A stretch of 64,000 bases of DNA from Longibacter salinarum. GTDB taxonomy: Bacteria; Bacteroidota; Rhodothermia; Rhodothermales; Salinibacteraceae. This document shows positions 8,098-17,681 of the stretch, piece by piece. Numbering within the stretch: position 1 is the first letter of the stretch; the number at the start of each line of letters is the position of its first letter. Position numbers and translations under genes: made by a program. Location of the stretch: assembly GCF_002554795.1 (NCBI RefSeq), contig NZ_PDEQ01000012.1, positions 1-64,000 of the forward strand, read 5' to 3'. The notes beneath the pieces are model-generated. The model had not been told where the DNA came from. It searched no databases and saw only the letters and a program-made list of their open reading frames with translations.

Positions 8098-11000
8098 TTA
8101 CCCCGCCATCTCCACGGCTTCGTCGAACTCCACGCCGACCAGTTTCGATACCCCCTGATCTTCCATCGTCACGCCGTACATCCGGTCCGCGAGCGCCATC
8201 GTCCGCTGGTTGTGCGTCACGAGAATAAACTGCGTGTCTCCCTCGAACCGGCGGATCAGGCTCATGAACCGCTCCACGTTCGCATCATCGAGCGGGGCAT
8301 CAACCTCGTCGAGAATGCAGAAGGGGCTGGGCTTGACGAGATAGATGGAGAAGAGCAGCGCAATCGCCGTGAGCGTCTTCTCCCCACTCGAGAGCTGCTC
8401 CAGCGTGACCGGACGCTTGCCTTTCGGTTGCGCGATGACATCGATCGCCGTGTCGAGCGGATTGTCCGGCTCCTCAAGTTTCAATTCGGCCGAGGCGCCA
8501 GCACCAAAGAGCTCCGTAAAGATCTTGGAGAAGCTCTCTTTGATCTGACCATAGGTATCAAAGAAACGCTCGGCGGCCGTCGAGTTAATTTCCTCGATCG
8601 TCTCGAGCAGCGTCTCCTCCGCCTCCTCCAGATCCTCGCGCTGCTCCGTCAGGAAGTCCAGTCGCTCTTTCTCCTCCTCGTACTCCTCCAGAGCCAGCGG
8701 ATTGACGTTTCCAAGACGCTTAATTTTTCGGCGGAGGCTCTGCACCTCATTCTCCGCCTCCTTCGCGTCGAGCTCGTCCGGTACGTCGACCGGGTTCGTC
8801 GCGAGATCGCGCTCGTAGTCTTCGTCGACGCTCTCCAGCAGATCCTGCATGCGCGTGCCGATCTCTGCGAGGCGAACCGCCGCCTTGTTCTCGGCCTTGA
8901 CAGCCGCTTCCCGCTCCTGACGGATTTCGCGGAGCTTCTTCTCGATGTCGTTGATCTGCGCCTTGGTCGCCTTCAGTGCCTCCTCTGCCTCCTCGACAGC
9001 GTCCTCCTTATCGTCACGCTGGAGACGCGCAGTCTCAATTTTCTCGTCCAGTTCCGACTGCGCATCCATCGCCGACTCGATGGTGTCACGAAGCTGGGCG
9101 ATTTCTTCGGTTCGGCGCTTCGTCTGCCGATCGATTTCTTCGATCTGCTCCTGCGTCCGCTCCAGGTCGCGCTCCAGGTTCTGGACCCGGTTCCGCGCCT
9201 CCACGGCGGCCACGTTGGCTTCAGAAAATGCATCAACGGCCTGACGCTCGGCATCCTCCGCCTCGTCGAGTGCGTCCTCTGCTTCCCCACGGCGGGCTCG
9301 CAGCCGATCGACCTCTTCTAAGGCTTCATCGACGTCCCCGCGTAAGGCCTCGACGCGCTCCTTTCCTTCCTCCAGTTCGTCAGTCAACTCTTCCAGGCGC
9401 TCGTCCAGCTCATCGCGCCGCTCGTCAATCGATTCCCGTTCATAGCGGACGCGGTCGAGGCGACTGTCGGCCTCGGAGAGCTCGTTCTCCGCTTCCGTCA
9501 GAGCGTCTTCGGACGGCTCGACCCGGATCGAATCCAGGCTATCTTTCGCCTCATCGACGACGGTCTGCTGGTACTCGACGTCTGCTTCAAGCTGTTCAAG
9601 TTGTTCTTGCGCCCGCTCTAGCTGCTCCCGGCGGCCGAGACGGCTCGCGACGGGTGAGGTGTTGTCCTGCTTGCTTCCGCCTTTCATCACGCCGCGGGCA
9701 TCTACCCACTCGCCTGTGTGGGCGAAAATGCGGGATGTGCCCGTTGCCTCCCGGGCAGCTGCCGTCGCGTCATCCAGCGTGCCGGCCAGATAGCATCCCT
9801 GAAGCAAGACGTCCGCCAGTCGATCGTATCGGGAATCGGCCGTCCGAACTGTTGACCGCAGGGCGCGCGTGCCGGCAGGCCCTTCCCCATTCGGAACCGG
9901 GGACGGCAGGCGGTCGAGCACGATGAACGTCGCCTGCCCTTTCTCCTGCTCGCGGAGCTGCTGAATAGCCGTCCGTGCTTCGGCATCACTTCCGACGACG
10001 ACGCAGGAGGCCAGATCGCCGAGCGCGGCATCGAGTGCGACGCGGACATCGTCGTCACACGCCAGAACATCGGCGACGGTCTGCAGGTCGTCGAGCGGAC
10101 CATCGGTCGCGAGAAATTGGACGGCATCGGAGAACTCGTCGTAGCTGGAAACGAGCCCTTCGAGCAGTTCAACCTCTGCCGCCGCAGCATCCCGACGCCG
10201 CTCGATGTCTCGGAGCTTCTCCGTTGCCGCCTCGACGTCGTCACGGGCGGCATCTTTTTCGTCCTGAATCGCTATGACCGCCCGCTCTGCCTCGTCGCGC
10301 CGTTTTTCCGCTTCGGCGCGAGCAGCCTCTGCCCGCTCCACCCGGGTATCGAGCACGTCGACATCGGCCTGCAACTCGCCGGCCTGGTCACGAGCACGAT
10401 CCCGCTCCTCTTCCAGAAGATCGAGTCGGTTGGTTAGCCGGTCGAGTTCGCGGCGACGTTCCGATAGCGTTTTTTCGGCCGTCTGCGACTTTCCACGAAG
10501 AGAGCGAACCCGTTCCCGGAGCTCCTCTGCACGGTGCTTTGACGAGTCTCGGGCCTCACGTGCGGCTTTAAGGGCCTCTTCGGCTTCCTCCAGCGCCGGA
10601 CGGGCCCGCTCGAGGCTGTCTTCCAGACGATCGACCTCATCCACAAGATCGGCGCGACGCTCAGTTGCCTCCGTCTGCGCCTGCTGTGCCCGATCACGAT
10701 CCCGGCGTGCACGGTCGAGACGTTCACGCTGCAATCGCTGCTCCGACTCCATGTCGCGAACGCGGCTTCGGTGCTCCTGCAACGCCTCGCGCTTGTCCTG
10801 AAGCGCGTCCTCCCGCTGCTGCAACGTTGTTCGCAGCTCCGCGAGGCGTCCTTCGGCCGTTTCCTCCTGATCGGCCAGCGACAGATTCCGTTTCTCTTGC
10901 TTCTCCTGCTCTTCTTGAAGCGAACGCCGCTTTTTCGTCAGACGCGAGACTTCGACCTGCGCCAGAATCAACTCCAGCTCATGAAGGCGTTCCGTGAACT

Positions 11001-11649
11001 CATTATATTTCGACGCCTTCTTCGCCTGCTTCTTCAGCCGGCGCACCTGCGAGCCAATTTCGTCCGTAAGGTCGCGCAACCGGTCCAGGTCCGTCTGCGT
11101 GTTGTCGAGCTTTCGGAGCGCCTGCCGGCGGCGCATCTTGTAGCGCGTAATGCCGGCGGCTTCCTCGAACATACGACGACGATCTTCCGTCGACCCCGAC
11201 AGGATCTCATCGATCATCTTGAGTTCGATGACGGAATACGCATCGGCGCCCATACCTGTATCCATAAACAGGCTGGTGATGTCCTTCAGCCGGCACTGCG
11301 TACCGTTCATCAGGTACTCCGACTTGCCATCACGGAACAGCCGCCGACCGATCGTCACCTCCGAGTATTCCGTCGGCAATACGCCGCGATTATTTTCGAT
11401 CGTTAGCTGAACCTCCGCCATGCCTAGTGGGCGGCGATCCGCGGTCCCGTTGAAGATGACATTCTCCATCTTCTCCGAGCGCAGTACGGTCGGCCGCTGC
11501 TCACCGATCACCCATCGAACTGCATCGACAATATTCGACTTCCCGCATCCATTCGGGCCGACGATGGCTGTGACGCCGGGATCGTACGCTAATGTGGTCG
11601 GCTCGGCAAAGCTTTTGAAGCCGTGAAGTTCGAGTTTGCTGAGATACAT
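8098..11649 (-). CDS. smc: Chromosome segregation protein SMC
   Basis: This is a full-length SMC ATPase of 1183 residues, the core of condensin. It loops and organises the chromosome together with ScpA and ScpB. Walker A is near the N-terminus (GPNGCGKSN, about residues 32-40, after MYLSKLELHGFKSFA). Long coiled coils rich in Glu, Arg and Asp flank a hinge domain at about residues 500-660 (DGPLDDLQTVADVL... through GVMKGGS). The C-terminal head carries the signature LSSGEKTLTA and Walker B CILDEVDAPLDD. The ATG at 11649 gives the canonical N-terminus. Antisense frames over the coiled coils are long only because of codon bias. ScpA/ScpB are not in the window. Confidence 0.98.
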   Translation of the reverse strand: MYLSKLELHGFKSFAEPTTLAYDPGVTAIVGPNGCGKSNIVDAVRWVIGEQRPTVLRSEKMENVIFNGTADRRPLGMAEVQLTIENNRGVLPTEYSEVTIGRRLFRDGKSEYLMNGTQCRLKDITSLFMDTGMGADAYSVIELKMIDEILSGSTEDRRRMFEEAAGITRYKMRRRQALRKLDNTQTDLDRLRDLTDEIGSQVRRLKKQAKKASKYNEFTERLHELELILAQVEVSRLTKKRRSLQEEQEKQEKRNLSLADQEETAEGRLAELRTTLQQREDALQDKREALQEHRSRVRDMESEQRLQRERLDRARRDRDRAQQAQTEATERRADLVDEVDRLEDSLERARPALEEAEEALKAAREARDSSKHRAEELRERVRSLRGKSQTAEKTLSERRRELDRLTNRLDLLEEERDRARDQAGELQADVDVLDTRVERAEAARAEAEKRRDEAERAVIAIQDEKDAARDDVEAATEKLRDIERRRDAAAAEVELLEGLVSSYDEFSDAVQFLATDGPLDDLQTVADVLACDDDVRVALDAALGDLASCVVVGSDAEARTAIQQLREQEKGQATFIVLDRLPSPVPNGEGPAGTRALRSTVRTADSRYDRLADVLLQGCYLAGTLDDATAAAREATGTSRIFAHTGEWVDARGVMKGGSKQDNTSPVASRLGRREQLERAQEQLEQLEADVEYQQTVVDEAKDSLDSIRVEPSEDALTEAENELSEADSRLDRVRYERESIDERRDELDERLEELTDELEEGKERVEALRGDVDEALEEVDRLRARRGEAEDALDEAEDAERQAVDAFSEANVAAVEARNRVQNLERDLERTQEQIEEIDRQTKRRTEEIAQLRDTIESAMDAQSELDEKIETARLQRDDKEDAVEEAEEALKATKAQINDIEKKLREIRQEREAAVKAENKAAVRLAEIGTRMQDLLESVDEDYERDLATNPVDVPDELDAKEAENEVQSLRRKIKRLGNVNPLALEEYEEEKERLDFLTEQREDLEEAEETLLETIEEINSTAAERFFDTYGQIKESFSKIFTELFGAGASAELKLEEPDNPLDTAIDVIAQPKGKRPVTLEQLSSGEKTLTAIALLFSIYLVKPSPFCILDEVDAPLDDANVERFMSLIRRFEGDTQFILVTHNQRTMALADRMYGVTMEDQGVSKLVGVEFDEAVEMAG

Positions 11650-12415
11650 ATAAGGGGGTCATCAGGCGGGGCAATCACTCCGACGCGACCGCCGGAGCCA
11701 GGTCCAGCAGACGAGCATATCATTGTAATTAAGCGCCTCACGGTCCGTTATGCAACCGTTTTGGCGCCATAAATCTCCGTTCTCGAATATTGGCATCAGG
11801 TTCACGAACTAGGCATGGTTATCCCGCGCGCGGACCGATACGTCTGTTCGGCAAGGTGAATTCCTGTGCCCCAGCCTCTCCAATTTGTTCAGCTCAACCC
11901 TTTCAAAATCCTTCACCATAACACGTGCTGATGGCATAGCAGTTGCATTCGTGTTACAAAGAGCGTATTCTGAATTGCCTGAACACGGGTAATTTCCCGC
12001 AGCGATATACGCCTGCGTGCATTTTGTAACGAATCCCCACAGTGGTTCGTCTTTTTAAATCCAGGCATACGTACGACCGGGAGGAGGCGCCTCGTATACT
12101 CGGCATCACGACGATAGCATATCCGGCTGTGTGTTCGTGTCGGATGGTTTGTCCTCCTGTCGTATCGTAGAATAGAAGGAAGCAATATCCGTACGCTCGG
12201 CCGAACCCATTTAGTCCCCAGGACGGTTGCGAGCCCGGGTCCACAGCCCGGTCGCGCGGTGTCCAGGTCCGACCGATCGTTACGTTGCTCGCCCTGAACG
12301 CGGCTACTCCTTCACACCGCGGCTCCGTTCGCCGGTTGCCACGGTCTGCATCGTTGGTACCCGTCCGTCCTCGCGGACGCTCTCACGTTCAGCAAATTGC
12401 CCTCAGTCTTCGACT
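11650..12415. other. 766-bp intergenic region between divergent smc and the ECF sigma gene
   Basis: No gene, RNA or strong repeat was recognised. Short frames on both strands, including one at 11913-12185, lack protein-like composition. Promoters for both divergent units must lie here, but no sequence matching the Bacteroidota TAnnTTTG element at correct spacing could be assigned. Confidence 0.5.
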
Positions 12416-13003
12416 ATGGCTTCCCCCGCCCCCATGGCGACGACAGCAGACGTAACGACCCTCCTCGGTCGGTATCAAAACGGTGATCGCTCTGCCGGAG
12501 ATCAGCTCTGGCAGCAGGTGTACCAGGAGCTCCGGCAGGTGGCTCATCGCCGCCTCCTGGGCGAACGTGCCGGTCACACGCTCGGTACGACGGCCCTGGT
12601 TCATGAGTGCTACCTGCGACTCATCGACCAGACGCAGGTGGAGTGGCAAAGCCGTCTTCACTTTTTCGCAATGGCCTCTCGTGTCATGCGGAATATTCTG
12701 GTGGACTACGCTCGCCGGAAAAAGGCGCAAAAGCGTGGCGGCGACGCCCATCATCTTCAACTAGAGGATGTTAGCGTGGCGGGTCAAAATGGTTCGGCCG
12801 ATTTATTCCTCGCGCTCGACCGTGCCCTTGACCAGTTGGAAGAAGTGGATGAGCGCCTCGCTCGGGTAGTCGAATATCGCTTTTTCGGCGGAATGAAAGA
12901 GAAGGAGATCGCGGAACTCTTGGACGTTTCGGCCCGCACGATACGGCGCGACTGGCGAAAGGCAAAACTCTGGCTGGCCCGCGCCCTCAAAGAAGACGAG
13001 TAG
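12416..13003 (+). CDS. ECF sigma factor associated with a Ser/Thr kinase (TIGR02999-like)
   Basis: This 195-residue RNA polymerase sigma factor has regions 2 and 4 only. Region 2 spans about residues 15-95, with HRRLLGERAGHTLGTTALVHECYLRL and FFAMASRVMRNILVDYARRKKAQKR. Region 4 ends with the helix-turn-helix LEEVDERLARVVEYRFFGGMKEKEIAELLDVSARTIRRDWRKAKLWLARAL. This layout matches ECF groups of planctomycetes, acidobacteria and Rhodothermales. Their genes sit beside Hanks-type kinases rather than anti-sigma factors. The start was set at the ATG at 12416 (MASPAPMATTADV); the longer frame upstream is not sigma-like. The kinase gene follows 176 bases downstream and is the probable regulator. Confidence 0.92.
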   Translation: MASPAPMATTADVTTLLGRYQNGDRSAGDQLWQQVYQELRQVAHRRLLGERAGHTLGTTALVHECYLRLIDQTQVEWQSRLHFFAMASRVMRNILVDYARRKKAQKRGGDAHHLQLEDVSVAGQNGSADLFLALDRALDQLEEVDERLARVVEYRFFGGMKEKEIAELLDVSARTIRRDWRKAKLWLARALKEDE

Positions 13004-13179
13004 CTGTCTTCGTCTTACGTACCATACCCACGTACGGTCGGAGAAACAGGTTGACGTTTCTTCGACCGTTTCGTCGTATGTAATACTGCGCCGGATTACT
13101 CCTGTCGGCTCTACCGCCGCATCCGGCTGAATCATCGTCCCGTCTACGTGTCCCCTTCGTCCCGAACTCCCTGTTGTCA

Positions 13180-15714
13180 ATGAACATCTCGTCTGAGCGC
13201 TGGAGCGAAATCAGTGACGTTCTCGACGAAGCGCTCGATCGAGCCCCGGATGACCCGCTGTCGGTGCTGGACGATATCTGTTCGGATCCAGACCTCCGAG
13301 AGGCCGTCCGCTCCTTTCTGGAAGAGGACGATACGATCGGTTTTTTGGAGGCAGACGCGGCCGCCCACGCCGCAGACCTGTTTGAGGGCGTAGACACAGC
13401 TGAATGGAGTAACGAGCTGGCAGGAGACATCGCCAGTGCTCTCGGAGGCGGGGCGGAGCCGGACGACGGCATCGAGCCGGGCACACGGCTCGGCCCCTTC
13501 CGCGTAGAGGGCGAAGTCGGGCGCGGCGGTATGAGCACGGTCTACCACGCACGTCGGGACGACGGGACGTTCCAGCAGAACGTCGCGATTAAGCTGATGC
13601 GGCAGCTCCCCGATCGCCATTCCGTCGAACGCTTTCGCGCCGAGCGCCAGATCTTGGCCTCGCTCGACCATCCCAACGTCGCCCGTGTCTTCGATGGCGG
13701 TACGACGGACGACGGGCGTCCCTACCTCGTGATGGAGTATGTCGAGGGACGCCCCATCACGACCTACTGCGACGAAAACGAGCTCTCCATCAATGAACGG
13801 ATCGACCTGTTTCAGACAGTCGCTCAGGCCGTGCAGCATGCCCACCAGAACCTGATCGTCCATCGAGACCTGAAGCCAAACAATATTCTGGTGACACCGG
13901 ATGGCACCGTAAAGCTACTGGACTTCGGCATTGCGAAGGTTCTGGACTCTTCCGCTCACCACGACCGGATGAATCTGCCATCGACCCGGACGGGCTTCCA
14001 CCTCATGACCCCGGAGTACGCGGCTCCAGAACAGGTCAAAGGCGAATCGATTACGACCGCTACGGACGTCTACGCGCTCGGCGTGCTACTCTACGAACTC
14101 CTCACCGGCCATCGCCCGTACCAGCTGCAGCAGCGGTCGCCGTATGAAATCGTTCAGGCCGTCTGCGAGGCCGACCCGACGCGTCCCAGTACCGTCGTTC
14201 TAGAAACGAAAGAAGTCGGTCCCCCCAGCTCGGGCGAGCAGATCACGCCGGACGACGTCAGTTCGAGACGGAACCTCGAACCCGCAGAGCTCCGCCGACG
14301 GCTCCGGGGCGATCTGGATGCGATCATCCTTCGCGCCCTCCGCAAGGCGCCAGCGGATCGATACCGGACCGCAGACGCACTGGCGGAAGACCTGCACCGC
14401 TTCCGGAACAGTCAACCTGTCGAAGCCCGAACCGGCACCCTCCGCTACCGCGTCGAGAAACTCATTCAACGCAACCGTTCCGCTGTCATCGCGAGCGGGC
14501 TCGGCGTGCTTCTCCTTATCGGGTACGCACTGACCGTCACATATCAAGCGCGACAGATCGCCGCCGAGCGGGACAAATCGGAAGCTGTCACCTCCTTCAT
14601 CGTGAGTCTTTTCCAGGCGTCAGACCCGTTCACGACGGGTTCGTCCGAGCGGATGACCGTTCGTGAGGTCGTCGACCGGGGCGCAACGCGGATCCGTTCG
14701 GACCTCGCCGGCCAGCCGCTCGTCCAGGCCGAAGTCGAAACCGTCATCGGCAACGTATACGCAAGCATGGGACGCTACCCCGAAGCAGACTCTATGCTCG
14801 TTGAGGCTCTGGCAACGCGCCACCAGAATCCGGATGTGCTTCCGCACGAACTCGCGGCAACCGAAAACTCGCTCGGCCGATCGCTCTTTCGCCAGGGACG
14901 CTACGAAGAAGCAGACTCTCTTCACCAGCAGGCTCTCGATCGGCTCGTACGCGAATATGGAAAGAACGACCCACGTACGATCCCCGCCCGCGCAGGGCGT
15001 GCCCTCGTGAACAGCGAATGGGGTAACCACGCGCTCGCCGAGTCGCTTTACCGGCAGAATATGGAGGTTCGCCGCAAGAATGATATGGAGGTCTCCGCGA
15101 CCACGTACCACAACATGGCTAGCGCCATCCAGATGCAGGGACGTTTCGAGGAGGCCATTCAGAACCACTTAACCTCGATTGAGAAGTACCGGAAGCAGGA
15201 AGGAGACGTTAGCGTGGCCCTGGCAAACGCCTTTACACGCACGGCGCTGACGTATCATCGCGCGGATTCGCTGGACAAGGCCGAGATGTATTATCGTAAG
15301 GGTCTCGAGATGCGACGCGAGCTCCTTTCGTCCAACCATCCTCACATCGCGTCGTCAAATGTTCGGCTGAGCTGGCTCCTCGCCGAACGAGGGAAAACGG
15401 AGGAAGCCGAACCCCTGATTAACGAAGGAATCGATATTCTGAGGTCGGTGCTCCCATCTGACCACTGGCAAATCACGGCAGCCGAGGGGATTCGCGGCAT
15501 CATCTGGGCTCAGCAGGGTCGCGTCCGCGAGGCCGTTCCGCCACTTCAGAAGAGCTTCCGCGTTATGAACCAGCGGTTCGGTGCAGAGGACTGGCGAACT
15601 CGCGCCGCCGGCGATGCACTATCGAGGATCTACATGGCCATCGGGCAGCGTCAGGCAGCGCAACAGGTACAAGCCGCCCTTCAGCAGGGCAACCGCTCCA
15701 ACGCCGACGGGTGA
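13180..15714 (+). CDS. Membrane Ser/Thr protein kinase with TPR C-terminus, partner of the ECF sigma factor
   Basis: This is an 844-residue Hanks-type kinase. An acidic N-terminal region of about 100 residues precedes the catalytic domain. The domain has a glycine loop GRGGMS (114-119), the ATP-binding Lys138 (VAIKLM), the catalytic HRDLKPNN (228-235, Asp230), DFG (248-250) and activation segment MTPEYAAPEQ, so the enzyme looks active. One membrane segment lies at about 433-455 (AVIASGLGVLLLIGYALTV). The part beyond it consists of TPR repeats (about 520-830), probably facing the periplasm and sensing a ligand or partner. The start is the ATG at 13180; a TTG two codons earlier is less likely. 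Known kinase-linked ECF sigmas are activated by phosphorylation, and the same logic is inferred here. Confidence 0.93.
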   Translation: MNISSERWSEISDVLDEALDRAPDDPLSVLDDICSDPDLREAVRSFLEEDDTIGFLEADAAAHAADLFEGVDTAEWSNELAGDIASALGGGAEPDDGIEPGTRLGPFRVEGEVGRGGMSTVYHARRDDGTFQQNVAIKLMRQLPDRHSVERFRAERQILASLDHPNVARVFDGGTTDDGRPYLVMEYVEGRPITTYCDENELSINERIDLFQTVAQAVQHAHQNLIVHRDLKPNNILVTPDGTVKLLDFGIAKVLDSSAHHDRMNLPSTRTGFHLMTPEYAAPEQVKGESITTATDVYALGVLLYELLTGHRPYQLQQRSPYEIVQAVCEADPTRPSTVVLETKEVGPPSSGEQITPDDVSSRRNLEPAELRRRLRGDLDAIILRALRKAPADRYRTADALAEDLHRFRNSQPVEARTGTLRYRVEKLIQRNRSAVIASGLGVLLLIGYALTVTYQARQIAAERDKSEAVTSFIVSLFQASDPFTTGSSERMTVREVVDRGATRIRSDLAGQPLVQAEVETVIGNVYASMGRYPEADSMLVEALATRHQNPDVLPHELAATENSLGRSLFRQGRYEEADSLHQQALDRLVREYGKNDPRTIPARAGRALVNSEWGNHALAESLYRQNMEVRRKNDMEVSATTYHNMASAIQMQGRFEEAIQNHLTSIEKYRKQEGDVSVALANAFTRTALTYHRADSLDKAEMYYRKGLEMRRELLSSNHPHIASSNVRLSWLLAERGKTEEAEPLINEGIDILRSVLPSDHWQITAAEGIRGIIWAQQGRVREAVPPLQKSFRVMNQRFGAEDWRTRAAGDALSRIYMAIGQRQAAQQVQAALQQGNRSNADG

Positions 15715-15931
15715 GGCTGAGCTACCGGGACAACGGTGTGGTCTGGAACCAAGCCTGGACGCTGGCCCGGTGCCCCGCCTGATACGCCACTTCCATGGGC
15801 GTGCAATCGCAGGAGCCGTAGAATGAGCGTTACACGGTGAGTCGGCTGATACGAAACCACAGATGGGCGCCTACGTCCGAGGGACGCATCAGCCCTGTCG
15901 TTTTCAGATCGGCCATCTTCCTCACGTTGCT

Positions 15932-16441
15932 ATGACGAACCGCTTCTTCTCCGCCGCTGCTCTTTGCCTCACTCTACTCATTGCCACTCCGGCCGTGCAG
16001 GCGCAAACGGCTCCGACACCGACAACATTCGGTCTATCCGTCGCCATCCAGGAATCGCCCTCGACGATCGGGCTCCCGGCCACCGTCTCCTCCCCGATCT
16101 GGCTCAGCGATCAGTTCGTTCTCGCCCCCGAACTCGGCTTCATCTCGCGGGAAAACGGTACCGACGTGCTGTCAATCGGCGCGGATGCACGGTTTACGCT
16201 GGGAGACGGTCAGCTCGTCCCGTACGCCGGACCCGGACTTCGCATTCTCGCGGTCGATCGCGACAACCCAAACGTCCCGGATGACGACAATGACCTCGTA
16301 CTCTCCGGATTTGGAGGAGCAGAATACTTCTTCTCCTCAGAATTCAGTCTAGCGGTCGAGGGTCGACTCGACATTCGCTCCGGCGACAACAATACGGTGG
16401 TCGGTACCACGGGCGTCGTCCGAGCCTCGGTGTACTTCTAG
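15932..16441 (+). CDS. Outer-membrane beta-barrel-like protein
   Basis: This is a 169-residue exported protein with a clear signal peptide (MTNRFFSAAALCLTLLIATPAVQAQ). The rest alternates polar and hydrophobic residues in short strands (FGLSVAIQES, FVLAPELGFISRENG, LVPYAGPGLRILAV, EFSLAVEGRLDIR) and ends in VVRASVYF. A terminal aromatic residue is typical of outer-membrane barrels. It resembles small OmpA/OprF-like or 'outer membrane beta-barrel' domain proteins of Bacteroidota. The start is the ATG at 15932, since the upstream extension interrupts the signal peptide. It lies 217 bases after the kinase gene; a functional link is not shown. Confidence 0.75.
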   Translation: MTNRFFSAAALCLTLLIATPAVQAQTAPTPTTFGLSVAIQESPSTIGLPATVSSPIWLSDQFVLAPELGFISRENGTDVLSIGADARFTLGDGQLVPYAGPGLRILAVDRDNPNVPDDDNDLVLSGFGGAEYFFSSEFSLAVEGRLDIRSGDNNTVVGTTGVVRASVYF

Positions 16442-16486
16442 CAGCAACGCCTACCTCGTGCCACACGCCACGCCCTTTGCTCTCTG

Positions 16487-17608
16487 ATGCCATCGGTCGA
16501 CCAAATTCGCACTCCTGACGTGACGCCCCTTCTCGTCACGACGAATCACGGGCTGGAGGACATCACAGCGAAGGAAGTGTGCGAACGGGCACACGCCCTT
16601 GGACTCCACGACATCCGCACGAAAGAATCCCCGAACGGCCGAACGAGCTATGTCCGGATATCGTCATCAGCCTCGCCGGACACCATGCTCGATCTTGCGC
16701 ACAACCTTCGGTCCGTTCACCACATTCAGGCGCCACTTTTTCGGTTCACCCTGCCTTCCGGACCGGCGGAGGAACAGCTAGAAAACATCCGTGCTGTGCT
16801 CCGAACAAACAAGCTGCCGGGCATGGACGACGCCGAGACGTTTCGCGTCTCAACGAACCGACGCGGCGAGCATTGCTTTACCAGCGTGGATGTCATGCGA
16901 GCCGCCGGGGCCGGGCTGATCGACCAGTACGGCACGGATGTCGACCTCGAAGACTTCGACCTGGAGGTGCGCGTGGATGTGCGTCAGCATGATGTCACGG
17001 TCGGTATCCAGCACACGCAGGAACCGTTGAGCCGGCGGCAGGCTCGTGCATTCCAACCTCCAGCGGCCCTGAGTCCGAGCGTTGCGTACGCGATGCTCCG
17101 ACTGCCGTACCTGGGCGGTTCGCCGAGCACCGTGCTCGACCCGTTCTGCGGCAGCGGCACGATCCTGATTGAGGCGGCGCGCCTCTGGCCAACCGCACGC
17201 GTCCTCGGGCTCGATCGCGACAGGGATGCCGTCGCTGGAGCGAGACGAAATGTACAACAGGAGGGATTGGCCTCGCGCATTCGTATCCACGAAGGCGACG
17301 CGCTCGGTCTGGCGTCGCAGAGCAACGACAAGGCGCCCGACCTGATCGTGACAAACCCGCCATTCGGGAAACGTCTCGGGAGTGAGATGGACCTCGTGAC
17401 CTTTTACCGGAGGTTTCTATCCGAAGCTCATGAGGCCCTGCCGCCCGAAGGCTGGCTGGTCCTGCTTGTCCTCAAACCGGGAGCATTCAGCGGAGCCCTG
17501 CAGGCCGTGCGAGATCGGCGTGGGATTGCCTACGACGTACGGCATGTGCGACGCATCCAGCTCGGCGGTCTGCATCCACGCATCTTCGTCATGCAGGCGC
17601 ACGACTAG
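16487..17608 (+). CDS. THUMP-domain class I SAM-dependent RNA guanine-N2 methyltransferase
   Basis: This is a 373-residue RNA methyltransferase related to RlmL/Trm14-type enzymes. The N-terminal THUMP region (about residues 50-155) binds RNA. The Rossmann methyltransferase domain follows, with the SAM-binding motif DPFCGSGTILIEAARLWP (about 213-230), an acidic residue in LGLDRD, and the catalytic NPPFGKRLG (about 288-296) typical of N2-guanine methyltransferases. Close relatives modify either 23S rRNA or tRNA guanosine, and the sequence alone does not decide between them. The gene is preceded by the barrel protein gene (45-bp gap) and converges with the CDGSH gene. Confidence 0.9.
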   Translation: MPSVDQIRTPDVTPLLVTTNHGLEDITAKEVCERAHALGLHDIRTKESPNGRTSYVRISSSASPDTMLDLAHNLRSVHHIQAPLFRFTLPSGPAEEQLENIRAVLRTNKLPGMDDAETFRVSTNRRGEHCFTSVDVMRAAGAGLIDQYGTDVDLEDFDLEVRVDVRQHDVTVGIQHTQEPLSRRQARAFQPPAALSPSVAYAMLRLPYLGGSPSTVLDPFCGSGTILIEAARLWPTARVLGLDRDRDAVAGARRNVQQEGLASRIRIHEGDALGLASQSNDKAPDLIVTNPPFGKRLGSEMDLVTFYRRFLSEAHEALPPEGWLVLLVLKPGAFSGALQAVRDRRGIAYDVRHVRRIQLGGLHPRIFVMQAHD

Positions 17609-17681
17609 CGTCGTAGCCCTCCGTAGCCGATACGGTTCGGACGGCTGACGGGGAGACAGTGTCGCCACCGAACGGCACGGG

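Noticed and set aside
8212-9926. Long plus-strand open frames opposite smc
   Set aside because: They are antisense to the coiled coils and arise from the strong codon bias of Glu/Arg-rich sequence. They have low-complexity Arg/Leu- or Pro-rich translations with no family features.
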